Below are positions 1 to 7,417 of a stretch of DNA of 32,775 nucleotides, one piece after another. Both the position numbers and the translations under genes were made by a program. The stretch covers positions 1 to 32,775 of the forward strand of contig JAPPGI010000198.1 of NCBI GenBank assembly GCA_028874985.1, in the 5' to 3' direction. Source of the stretch: Gemmatimonadota bacterium. Lineage in GTDB: Bacteria; Gemmatimonadota; Gemmatimonadetes; Longimicrobiales; Gaopeijiaceae. How positions within the stretch are numbered: the stretch's first letter is position 1; the number at the start of each line of letters is the position of its first letter. The notes beneath the pieces are model-generated. The model did no database searches, was not told where the DNA came from, and worked only from the letters and a program-made list of their open reading frames with translations.

Positions 1-35
1 GTTGCCGCCAGACCGGCGACTGTGGGAGCGTGTCA
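1..35 (-). promoter_or_regulatory. UGA selenocysteine codon with SECIS-like hairpin in fdhA
   Basis: Read on the minus strand, UGA (35-33) is followed by 18 nt and then the loop sequence GGUCU. The loop is closed by a 6-bp stem, GUCGCC/GGCGGC, with one U-G wobble. E. coli fdhF, as I recall its sequence, also has 18 nt between UGA and GGUCU, the loop bound by SelB. Here the pairing register is shifted slightly, giving a 5-nt loop, and the U at position 17 may be wobble-paired instead of bulged. GGUCU also encodes the conserved Gly-Leu of VAGL, so the loop alone is weak evidence. The codon context and the stem together are strong. Confidence 0.8.
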
Positions 36-1142
36 GGCACGGCTGCAGTTGTCGATGTGATTCGTCCCCAGTCCCGCCCGTATGAAGCGCTGCATCATGT
101 AGGCGGCCTCGTGGGGCGCGCGTCCGGAGGCGATTCCGTAGACGGCGCGGCGCCCGTGGTCCCTCACCACCTTCCTGAGCTTCCCGGCGGCGAAGTCCAG
201 CGCCTCGTCCCACGACGCGGGCCGCAGCCGCCCGGACTTCTCGTCACGCAGGAAGGGGGTGGAGAGACGTTCGGGGTGGCCCACGAAGTCGAAGGCGAAC
301 TGTCCCTTCACGCAGAGCGACCCCTCGTTGGCGGGGCCGTCCATGGCGGGGAGGATGCCGACGATCCTGTCCTCGCGCGTCATGACGTCGACCGCGCAGC
401 CGACGCCGCAGTAGGGGCAGATCGTGCGGGTCTTCTTCGTCTCGCCGGGGACGTCCCTGTTGGCCAGGGCCTTGAGGTCGCCCAGCGCGCCGGTGGGGCA
501 GGTCTGGATGCACTGGCCGCAGAAGGTGCACGCCGAGTCCTTGAGGAGGCCGCCGAACTCGGTCGTGATCTGCGTGTGGAAGCCCCGGTTCATAACCGAG
601 ATGGCGTAGTCGCCCTCCTGTTCGGCGCACACGCGCACGCAGCGGTAGCAGGAGATGCAGTTGTCGTAGTCGCGCTTGATGAAGGGATTGTCGTCGTCGT
701 CGCGGCTTGCGCCCGACCGGGCGCCCTCGAAGCGGCCGGTGCGGGCGTCGTAGCGGTCGAGCAGCTCGGCCATCTCCTGCGACGCGTAGCCGTGCATGGG
801 GTCGACGTCGGTGTCGCGGTTCTCGGACGCCACCATCTCCATGAGGATGCGCCGCTGGACCTCCAGGGCGGCGGTGCGGGTGCGCACCACCATGCCCGGC
901 TGGGCCTCCATCGTGCACGACGCCACCGGGTTGCGCGCTCCCTCCAGCTCGACCACGCAGAGACGGCAGCCTCCGAACGGTTCCAGGCGGGGGTCGTAGC
1001 AGAGGGTCGGGATGTCCTTCCGGTGCCGCTCCGCGACCTCGTAGATCGTCTCGCCGCGGGTGAACGCGACCTTCTCTCCGTCCAGCGTCATCGTGAGCCG
1101 GACGCCCTTCCCGTTCGTCGACGGGGTGCCGTTCCGCTTCAT
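1..1142 (-). CDS. fdhA: Formate dehydrogenase catalytic (alpha) subunit, selenocysteine-containing, 3' end beyond window
   Basis: Molybdenum/tungsten bis-MGD formate dehydrogenase, oxidising formate to CO2 and passing electrons through Fe-S clusters to the FdhB partner. Domains from the ATG at 1142: an N-terminal [2Fe-2S] ferredoxin domain (C48, C59, C62, C76), two [4Fe-4S] motifs (C162/165/168/172 and C205/208/211/215), then the molybdopterin oxidoreductase Fe4S4 motif CPYCGVGC (C242, C245, C249, C277). Codon 370 is TGA (35-33) inside NCSRA-TGA-HAPTVAGL, which matches the known selenocysteine context V/A-U-H-x-P-x-VAGL of E. coli FdhF. The frame stays open to the window edge, so TGA is read as Sec, not as a stop. 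The stretch between the ferredoxin domain and C162 contains no cysteine, so the NuoG-like extra cluster is missing. It lies 5 nt after fdhB in the same operon. The start has only a weak ribosome site (AAGG). Confidence 0.93.
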
Positions 1143-1147
1143 CGTCG

Positions 1148-2902
1148 TCAGCCTTTCGTTGCAGGCGCCGGGCCGCCGCCACCCTGCGCCACATGTTTCC
1201 GAATGCGGTCGGGAAAGTACCGGATCAGACTCTCGGTCAACAGGGGGGCCGCCTGGCCCAGGCCGCAGGCGCTCGTCCTCTTCATGACCTCGTTCAGGTC
1301 GATCACCTCGTCCACCCACGCGTCGACCGTTCCCGGTCCCTTCCCCTCCAGCCGCTCCACCAGCCGCTGGGTTCCGATCCGGCACGGAAAGCACTTCCCG
1401 CACGACTCCTCGGCGAAGAACTCCATCGCTTCGCGGGTGACCCGGATCATGTCGCGGGAGTCGTCGAAGACCATGATCCCGCCCGCCCCCAGAAAGCTGT
1501 CCCTCGACCGGATGGAGGGCTCGTCGAGGGTGACGTCCAGGTCGGGGCCCGCGAGGAAGCCGCCGGAGAGGCCCGCCATGGTGACGGCCTGGATGGTGCG
1601 TCCGGGGGGTGGGCCGCCGGCCCGGTCGTGCAGCAGCTCCCGCAGGGGGAGTCCGATGGGGACTTCGTAGTTGCCGGGGCGCGCGATGTCGCCTGAGAGG
1701 CTGATGACCTTGGTGCCGGCGTGGTCGCCGAGGCCGAGTGCCCGGTACCAGTCCGCGCCGTGGAGGAGGATCGGGGGAGCGGAGGCGAGGGTTTCCACGT
1801 TGTTGACGACGGTGGGCAGGTTCTCGTAGCCGTGGGTGACGGGGAAGGGGGGGCGGTTGCGGGGGAACGGATGTTTCCCCTCCAGCGAGTTCAGCAGCGA
1901 AGTCTCCTCGCCGCAGATGTAGGCGCCGGCGCCGCGACGCACCATGAGGCGGAAGGAGAAGTCCGTGCCCAGGATTCCGTCGCCCAGCAGCCCCGCCGCC
2001 TCCGCCTCCGCGATCGCGCCTTCGAGGATGTCGAACGTCTCCGGGTACTCGTAGCGCAGGTAGACGAACCCGCGCTCGGCCCCCGTCGCGTACGCCGCCA
2101 GCGCCATCCCCTCGATCGTCGCGTGGGGGTCGTGGTCCATCAGCACGCGGTCCTTGAAGCAGCCGGGTTCCCCCTCGTCGGCGTTGCAGACGATCGTCTT
2201 CGGCTCGCCCTCCGCGTCCGCCACCGCCCGCCACTTCCGCCCCGTCGGGAACCCGGCACCCCCCCTCCCCGCCAGCCCGCTCGCGTCGATCACGTCGATC
2301 ACCTCGGCGGGTGTCATCCCGGTCACGGCCTGCTCCAGCGCATCGTAGCCACCATGTTCGAGATACCCTGCAAAAATCGCCCGCCCGGGACGCCGGATCC
2401 CCGCGAAAACGCACTCCTCCGCGCCATCCGGGGCCGGCGGCGGGAGCGGCGACGGCCCGCTCACCAGCGTGCCCGCGGTCCGCCCGGTCAGCACCGTGCC
2501 GCGGTGGATCACCGGGACCGGCTGGTCGCAGCGGCCGGGGCAGGGCATGGCCTGGGGGTCGTGTCCCGCGGCGCGCAGACTAGCCATGAGCACCTCGGCG
2601 CCGCGCATGCTGCAGACGGGGCCGTCGCAGACGCGGGGGCGGTCGAGGCCGTCGGCTTCCCGCGAGAAGTGGTGGTAGAAGGTGACGGTGCCGAAGAGGT
2701 CGGCGATGGGGATGCGGAGTCCCTTCGCGACGGCCCGCAACGCTTCCTCCGAGAGATGGCCGTCGCGTTCGTGCAGGGCGTGGAGGAGGGGGAGGAGGGG
2801 GGCGGGCTCGTCCTTCCAGCGCTCCAGCAGCCCGCGGACAAGCCCCTCCCGGCGTTCGGGCGGCGGTGCATCCGGTCCGGACCGCGGAGCCGACCCGCTC
2901 AC
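1148..2902 (-). CDS. fdhB: Formate dehydrogenase beta subunit, NuoE-NuoF fusion (NAD- and FMN-binding)
   Basis: A 584-residue diaphorase subunit expected to take electrons from FdhA and reduce NAD+. Residues about 20-145 form a NuoE-type thioredoxin-like [2Fe-2S] domain with C92, C97, C121 and C125. Residues about 165-584 are NuoF-like: the FMN/NAD-binding glycine-rich segment GRGGAGFPTGRKW (213-224), NADEGEPGCFKDR (240-252), GAGAYICGEETSL (324-336), and the [4Fe-4S] motif SCGKCFPCR (C501, C504, C507) with C546. The start chosen is GTG at 2902: GGAG lies 8 nt upstream and the NuoE homology begins soon after. The open frame runs further upstream to 3541 but crosses the intergenic region and lies antisense to fdhD, so that part is not coding. 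The stop is 5 nt before the fdhA start, indicating one transcript. Confidence 0.94.
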   Translation of the reverse strand: MSGSAPRSGPDAPPPERREGLVRGLLERWKDEPAPLLPLLHALHERDGHLSEEALRAVAKGLRIPIADLFGTVTFYHHFSREADGLDRPRVCDGPVCSMRGAEVLMASLRAAGHDPQAMPCPGRCDQPVPVIHRGTVLTGRTAGTLVSGPSPLPPPAPDGAEECVFAGIRRPGRAIFAGYLEHGGYDALEQAVTGMTPAEVIDVIDASGLAGRGGAGFPTGRKWRAVADAEGEPKTIVCNADEGEPGCFKDRVLMDHDPHATIEGMALAAYATGAERGFVYLRYEYPETFDILEGAIAEAEAAGLLGDGILGTDFSFRLMVRRGAGAYICGEETSLLNSLEGKHPFPRNRPPFPVTHGYENLPTVVNNVETLASAPPILLHGADWYRALGLGDHAGTKVISLSGDIARPGNYEVPIGLPLRELLHDRAGGPPPGRTIQAVTMAGLSGGFLAGPDLDVTLDEPSIRSRDSFLGAGGIMVFDDSRDMIRVTREAMEFFAEESCGKCFPCRIGTQRLVERLEGKGPGTVDAWVDEVIDLNEVMKRTSACGLGQAAPLLTESLIRYFPDRIRKHVAQGGGGPAPATKG

Positions 2903-3191
2903 GCTGTAAACTCCAGTTTCCAAAATGTCATGTTTACCATACTCTCTATCGTTCGTGGCTCCGCTCTGCGTTACTCCCTGGGCGAATAGCGGCGCTATTG
3001 TTCTTAGGCCGCCGGCTGTCGCCGCCGACCCGCGCACGCACCCGCCCGGTTCCGGCGGACAGGCGTCCGGGTCTTGTCCGGCCGGCCCGCACGCCGCCCT
3101 GTTCCGGCCACCGCCACTTCGCCGCGGGGGCGTGGGGGGTGCATTATACGGGTTGTGATCATCCGCCGACACACAGCACGAGGAGAACTTC
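2903..3191. promoter_or_regulatory. Divergent control region between fdhB and fdhD
   Basis: This 289-bp gap separates the outward-facing fdhBA and fdhD-mobAB operons and must hold both promoters. The fdhB-proximal 100 bp is clearly AT-richer than the surroundings. It contains a perfect 15-bp palindrome at 2985-2999. AGGAG at 3181-3185, 6 nt before ATG 3192, is the ribosome site for fdhD. I could not assign a convincing -35/-10 pair in either direction. Confidence 0.55.
2985..2999. repeat. Perfect inverted repeat, candidate operator
   Basis: AATAGCG-G-CGCTATT: 7-bp perfect arms around a single base, inside the divergent fdhB/fdhD region, about 83 bp upstream of the fdhB start and 193 bp upstream of fdhD. 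The size and symmetry fit a dimeric repressor or activator site. No T-tract follows, so it is not a terminator. The cognate regulator is unknown and is not encoded in the window. Confidence 0.4.
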
Positions 3192-4073
3192 ATGACCATG
3201 GCGGGCCGGCGGCGGGCGGCCCGGGTCCGCGTGGGGCGCCTGCGGCAGGGGCGGTTCGCGACCCGGGGCGACAGCGTCGCGGTCGAGGAACCGCTGGAGG
3301 TGCGCCTCGAGGTGCCCGATGGGAGAGACGTGCGCGAGCATCCGGTGTCGGTCACGATGCGCACCCCGGGCGACGACTTCGAACTGGCCGCCGGGTTTCT
3401 CTTCACCGAGGGCGTGGTCGGCGATCCCGCGGCGCTGGCCGGTGTCAGGTACTGCCGTTCGGTGGAGCCCCAGGAGTACAACGTGGTGACCGCGTCGCTG
3501 CGCGATCCGGCCGCCTTCGACCCGTCCAGCCTGGTCCGCAACTTCTACGTCACCTCTTCCTGCGGGGTGTGCGGCAAGGCCTCGCTCGAGGCGGTGGAGG
3601 TCATGGGGTGCCGGCCGGTCGCGCGGGGGACGCTCACCATCGGCGAGGCGGAGGTGCGGGCGCTGCCGGGGAGGTTGCGCGCGGCCCAGCGGGTCTTCGA
3701 CCGCACCGGCGGCATCCACGCGGCGGGGCTCTTCGACGCCTCCGGGGGCGTGACCGTGGTGCGCGAGGACGTGGGCCGCCACAACGCGGTCGACAAGGTC
3801 GTCGGGTTCCTGGTTCTCTCACGGGAGCTGCCGGGATCGGACCGCGGGCTGGTCGTCTCGGGCCGTTCGTCCTTCGAGATCCTCCAGAAGGCCGCCATGG
3901 CCGGGTTTCCCATGGTCGTGGCCGTGGGAGCGCCCTCGAGTCTGGCGGTGGACTTCGCCCGCCGGTTCGACATGACCCTGGTCGGTTTCGCAAACCGGGG
4001 CGGCTACAACGTGTATTCCGGGAGTGAACGGATCGGCGGCCTCCCGGGGGCACGGGCGGCGGACGCCGGATGA
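3192..4073 (+). CDS. fdhD: FdhD, sulfurtransferase for formate dehydrogenase activation
   Basis: A 293-residue FdhD/NarQ family protein. In E. coli, FdhD accepts sulfur from IscS and passes it to the bis-MGD cofactor before insertion into formate dehydrogenase. Family marks seen here are the conserved cysteine pair in SSCGVCGK (C124, C127), the segment GDDFELAAGFLFTEG (60-74), and VREDVGRHNAVDK in the C-terminal half. Start ATG 3192 follows AGGAG at 3181-3185. The gene is transcribed away from fdhBA and its TGA overlaps the ATG of the mobA-mobB gene (ATGA at 4070-4073), so the two are translationally coupled. Its position beside a Mo-dependent formate dehydrogenase fits its role. Confidence 0.96.
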   Translation: MTMAGRRRAARVRVGRLRQGRFATRGDSVAVEEPLEVRLEVPDGRDVREHPVSVTMRTPGDDFELAAGFLFTEGVVGDPAALAGVRYCRSVEPQEYNVVTASLRDPAAFDPSSLVRNFYVTSSCGVCGKASLEAVEVMGCRPVARGTLTIGEAEVRALPGRLRAAQRVFDRTGGIHAAGLFDASGGVTVVREDVGRHNAVDKVVGFLVLSRELPGSDRGLVVSGRSSFEILQKAAMAGFPMVVAVGAPSSLAVDFARRFDMTLVGFANRGGYNVYSGSERIGGLPGARAADAG

Positions 4074-5146
4074 GCCTGCTGGGAGCGATCCTGGCCGGGG
4101 GCGGGAGCCGTCGCTTCGGTTCGCCCAAGACGCTTGCCCGGCTGCACGGCAAGCCGCTTTGGAGGGTGGCGGCGGAGCGGCTCGAGACGGTTTGCGACGA
4201 TGTGGTGGCGGTCGTGAACCACCCCGCCGTGGCGCAGGCGGTGGAGGTGGAGACGCTGCCGGACCGTCGGCCCCTTATGGGTCCCCTGGGAGGAATCGAC
4301 GCGGCGCTCTACCGGGCGCGCCGCGATGGGCACAGGGCGGTGCTGGTGGTCGCCGTGGACATGCCCTGGGTCGGGACCGCCGCGCTCCGGCATCTCGCCG
4401 ACGCCTGGCGGAAGCACCGGCGCGTCTGCCTGCCGCGGGCGGGGCCGCCCTTCGGCTTCCACCCGCTCTGCGGGGTCTACCCGACTACGAGCCTCGCCCG
4501 CCTGGCCCGGGCGCTGGCCGCCCGGAGCCTCGAGGCCGGAGCCTTCGCGCAGTCGCTGGACCCGGTCCTGGTGGACACGGGTCTGCCCGCCGGCGCGCTG
4601 CGCAGCGTGAACCGGCCCGGCGACCTGCCGCCACCCGCCTTCTCGATCATCGGCAACAAGAAGTCGGGGAAGACGACGCTCGCGGTCGCGGTGATCGGCG
4701 AGCTGGCGCGGCGCGGTCGCCGCGTTATGTCGGTCAAGCACGGCCACCACTTCCGTCTGGACACCCGAGGCTCGGATTCCTGGCGCCACCGGCACGAGGG
4801 CCGCGCCGAACGCGTGCTCCTCGCGGGGCCCGACGGGTTCGCGCTCATGGGCGACTGGGGGCAGGAAGGCGAACCGTCGCTCGACCTTCTGCTGGCACGC
4901 CACCTGCCGGAAGCCGAGATCGTGGTGGTGGAGGGATTCCGCCGGGCCCGCGTGCCCAAGGTCGAGATCCACCGTTCGGCGGCGCAGCCGGAGCCGGTCC
5001 TGAATCCCGAGAGGGCGGAGGCGATGGGGGCGCTGGCCGTCGTGACGGATCGTCCCGGGCTCCCCTGGTCCGTCCCGGTCCTGGATGCCGACGCCCCGGA
5101 TCTGGCCGCCCGCGTCTCGGACCTTGCGGAGGCGGCTCTGCTGTGA
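4070..5146 (+). CDS. mobA: MobA-MobB fusion: molybdenum cofactor guanylyltransferase and GTP-binding adapter
   Basis: This 358-residue protein joins two Mo-cofactor enzymes. Residues 1 to about 185 are MobA, which attaches GMP to Mo-molybdopterin to form MGD; the nucleotide-binding loop LAGGGSRRFGSPK is at 8-20, followed by PLMGPLGGI and VDMPWV. Residues about 190-358 are MobB, a P-loop GTPase-like protein with GNKKSGKTT (195-203), the MobB segment VKHGHH, and VVVEGFRR. The start overlaps the fdhD stop. Making both from one polypeptide beside fdhD and fdhBA suggests dedicated cofactor supply for this formate dehydrogenase. The gene has no recognisable intrinsic terminator behind it. The 166 bp to the next gene are GC-rich with no clear promoter. 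Confidence 0.94.
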   Translation: MSLLGAILAGGGSRRFGSPKTLARLHGKPLWRVAAERLETVCDDVVAVVNHPAVAQAVEVETLPDRRPLMGPLGGIDAALYRARRDGHRAVLVVAVDMPWVGTAALRHLADAWRKHRRVCLPRAGPPFGFHPLCGVYPTTSLARLARALAARSLEAGAFAQSLDPVLVDTGLPAGALRSVNRPGDLPPPAFSIIGNKKSGKTTLAVAVIGELARRGRRVMSVKHGHHFRLDTRGSDSWRHRHEGRAERVLLAGPDGFALMGDWGQEGEPSLDLLLARHLPEAEIVVVEGFRRARVPKVEIHRSAAQPEPVLNPERAEAMGALAVVTDRPGLPWSVPVLDADAPDLAARVSDLAEAALL

Positions 5147-5312
5147 CGCGGCAACCCGCGCACCGCGCGCGCCCGTCGCCCGCAACACGACGCCGAGGCT
5201 GGCCAAAAGACCTTCCGGACACCATCTTGGAGCCTGTTTGCCCCGTGCGCGGGCATGTCGCGCGCCGGCGTTCGGAACCACTCGCATGAACCAGGACGGA
5301 GAAGAGAGAAAC

Positions 5313-7058
5313 ATGACAAGTTGGCCACGCATCGGGACTTTCGGGGCCGGAGCACTGACGTTGCTGTTCGCGATTCTGTCGCCCGCGCAGGCGAGTGGGC
5401 AGGTGAGCGAGAGGTTCAACGTCCTGGTGACCAATCTGGTGCCCCTGAACGGTGCCGATGACGACTTCGGCAAGGATCTCGGGAAGGTGCTGCGAAGGCT
5501 GATCGGCGACCTGGCGACCCACCGGGCGGTGGAGGAAAAGGATGTCCGGGCCGTCCTCAAGCAGCACGACCTCAAGATGGAGGACCTGAACTGCGCCGTG
5601 TCGCTTCAGCTTGCCACGCACGGCCTGGCCCGAATCGTCTTCTGCGGATCCTACACCGAGAACCGCCAGGACCGGACATTCTCCCTGACGGGTGTCCAGT
5701 TCGCCTCGCCCGGAAGCTCGCCCCTCAAGGTTCCGGACAAGACCTGGCACCGGCAGGAGGTCGATGCGGCCGCCCAGGATATCGCCGCTTCCTTCGAGGC
5801 CTACGTCACCCAGCTCCGGAACGCGCAGTTCTGCGCCGACTTCTACACCTCCCGGGACTACGACAGTGCCGAGAGGACCTGCAGAATGGCGCTCCGGATC
5901 GCACCGGACGACCCTCAGGTCCTGCTGGTCCTGGCCCAGCTTCTGCGCCAGACCGATCGTCTGGATGAGGCGTACGGCGAGGTTCGCAGGGTCCTCGAGC
6001 TGGATCCCCTGAACGAGACCGCGCTGCAGTTGGCGGGTTTTCTGGCCACATCCCTGGGCCGTGACGCGGAAGAGGCCCGGGGGTACTACGACAAGTTCCT
6101 GCAGTTGAAGCCGGGCAACGTTCCGGTGCGCCTGAAGATCGCCTACGAGCTGGCGCAGGCGGGAGATCCCGAGGGCGCGATGCTGTTCGTGGAAGAGGGT
6201 CTGGCCATCGAGTCCGACAACACCGACCTGCTGGAGCAGCACGCTTCGTTCGCGATCGAGGCCGGACGGCGTCTTCAGGAGGAGGGCGAGCCGCTTTCGC
6301 CCGAAGCCGCGGAACTGTTTCGCAAGGGATCGGAGTCCTACGGACGGGCCTACGACGCGAACGGTTCGGAGATGGCCGTCAGCCACCTCTACCAGATGAT
6401 GGCCGCCCTGGTCCGGCTCGATCACCTGGACCGGGCCCTCGCGGTGGTCGGGGATATCCTGGAGACTCATGGTCAGGAAGCCAGAATGTGGGTGATCAAG
6501 GGCGACATTCTCAAGAAGCTCGACCGGCTGGAGGAGGCCCTGACCGCCCTGGACGCGGCGGAGGAGCGCGACCCCGTCTACCCGAACATCAGAGCCAAGC
6601 GGGGGCAGTGGTTCCTGGAAGCGGGCCGCGAGGAGGAGGCCCTGCCGGTGCTGAAGGAGGCGGTCGACAGGGGCGAGCAGCCCGCCGACGTCATCGCCTC
6701 CATGCTCTTCGGGGCGGCGGTGCGCAAGGGCATCGATGTCGACGACTGGGACTACGCGCTGAAGATGATCGCGATGGCCAAGGCGTTCGAACCCCAGCTC
6801 TCGGAGGCGAGGCGGGGCCAGCTGGATTTCTACAGAGCCTACGCCCTGTACAGTCAGGCCGTAGCCCAGCAGGAGCCCCAGAACCGGCAGAGCGCCGAGT
6901 TGACGCTGCCCAAGTTCCAGGAGGTCGCGCGGCTGCTGGCACTCCCCCACGTGGCCGGCTACGGCGGGGAGAAGCAATCGGGGCTGTTCAAGCAGCTCAC
7001 CGTCAACAACCAGGAGTACATCAAGATACAGGAGGCGGTTCTCCAGATAGGACTCTGA
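5313..7058 (+). CDS. Secreted TPR-repeat protein, first of a tandem paralogous pair
   Basis: A 581-residue exported protein of unknown function. The signal peptide has a hydrophobic core (about 8-24) and a likely cleavage after AQA at 25-27. Residues 33-165 form a folded domain (NVLVTNLVPLNGADDDFGKDL onward) whose layout loosely resembles the N-terminal domain placed before TPRs in TolB-N/CsgG-like proteins; this comparison is tentative. Several TPR-like helical pairs follow at about 180-300 and 400-480. Cysteines C94, C111, C174 and C190 are shared with the downstream paralogue. Start ATG 5313 was preferred over ATG 5286: it is preceded by a GGAG-containing leader like that of the paralogue, and the two proteins then align from residue 1. 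A periplasmic scaffold role is possible but unproven. Confidence 0.85.
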   Translation: MTSWPRIGTFGAGALTLLFAILSPAQASGQVSERFNVLVTNLVPLNGADDDFGKDLGKVLRRLIGDLATHRAVEEKDVRAVLKQHDLKMEDLNCAVSLQLATHGLARIVFCGSYTENRQDRTFSLTGVQFASPGSSPLKVPDKTWHRQEVDAAAQDIAASFEAYVTQLRNAQFCADFYTSRDYDSAERTCRMALRIAPDDPQVLLVLAQLLRQTDRLDEAYGEVRRVLELDPLNETALQLAGFLATSLGRDAEEARGYYDKFLQLKPGNVPVRLKIAYELAQAGDPEGAMLFVEEGLAIESDNTDLLEQHASFAIEAGRRLQEEGEPLSPEAAELFRKGSESYGRAYDANGSEMAVSHLYQMMAALVRLDHLDRALAVVGDILETHGQEARMWVIKGDILKKLDRLEEALTALDAAEERDPVYPNIRAKRGQWFLEAGREEEALPVLKEAVDRGEQPADVIASMLFGAAVRKGIDVDDWDYALKMIAMAKAFEPQLSEARRGQLDFYRAYALYSQAVAQQEPQNRQSAELTLPKFQEVARLLALPHVAGYGGEKQSGLFKQLTVNNQEYIKIQEAVLQIGL

Positions 7059-7417
7059 CCGGTTGCCGGGACCGGGTAAGAGGGTAGCGACGGATCTTCC
7101 GGGGCGCGTGGGGGGGGGGCTGCCGCCGGACCTTTCGGACCGTTCCCGTGGTAGCATACCGAAATGAATACAATTCCGTCCCGCACCCGAACCGTCTTCG
7201 GTGGAGGTGGTCCCCGTTTCGGCGCGGGCCGCGGGACCTCGCGGTTGACCCTGACCGAAGGGGAACCGTACATTACGGAGTCTCCCAACAAATTCGTGGA
7301 TACTGGCATTCCTGCGGTGACGGCCCTAACGTTGGCGTCTGTCCGCCCCGGCGCGCCGGGCCGAGTCTGTGGGCGGTACCTTCGACAGTGCAGGGACCTA
7401 GAACGGAGATAGGCAAC
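7059..7417 (+). promoter_or_regulatory. Intergenic region between the TPR paralogues, with candidate promoter
   Basis: A 359-bp gap without a gene. The open frame of the second TPR gene extends back to 7148, but the translation there is not protein-like and lies before a signal peptide, so I treat it as untranslated. Best promoter candidate: TTGACC (7245-7250), an 18-bp spacer, then TACATT (7269-7274). The leader ends with GGAG at 7405-7408 before ATG 7418. A run of ten G occurs at 7110-7119. A short stem CCGGT/ACCGG just after the first TPR stop has no T-tract and is not a convincing terminator. Confidence 0.4.

Noticed and set aside
33-35. TGA in fdhA as a nonsense mutation making a pseudogene
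   Set aside because: It is exactly at the conserved Sec position, homology continues on both sides, and a SECIS-like hairpin follows.
30-1670. Long plus-strand open frame opposite fdhA and fdhB
   Set aside because: Arg/Val/Ala-rich translation without domains; it is the antisense shadow of two clearly homologous genes in GC-rich DNA.
2956-2970. Sigma-54-like TGGCTC...TGC in the fdh divergent region
   Set aside because: Spacing between the GG and GC elements is one base short of the -24/-12 consensus.
7059-7076. Hairpin CCGGT/ACCGG after the first TPR gene as a terminator
   Set aside because: Only 5 bp with no T-tract.
7148-7417. 90-codon upstream extension of the second TPR gene
   Set aside because: Would place unrelated, noncoding-like sequence before a signal peptide; the paralogue aligns from ATG 7418.
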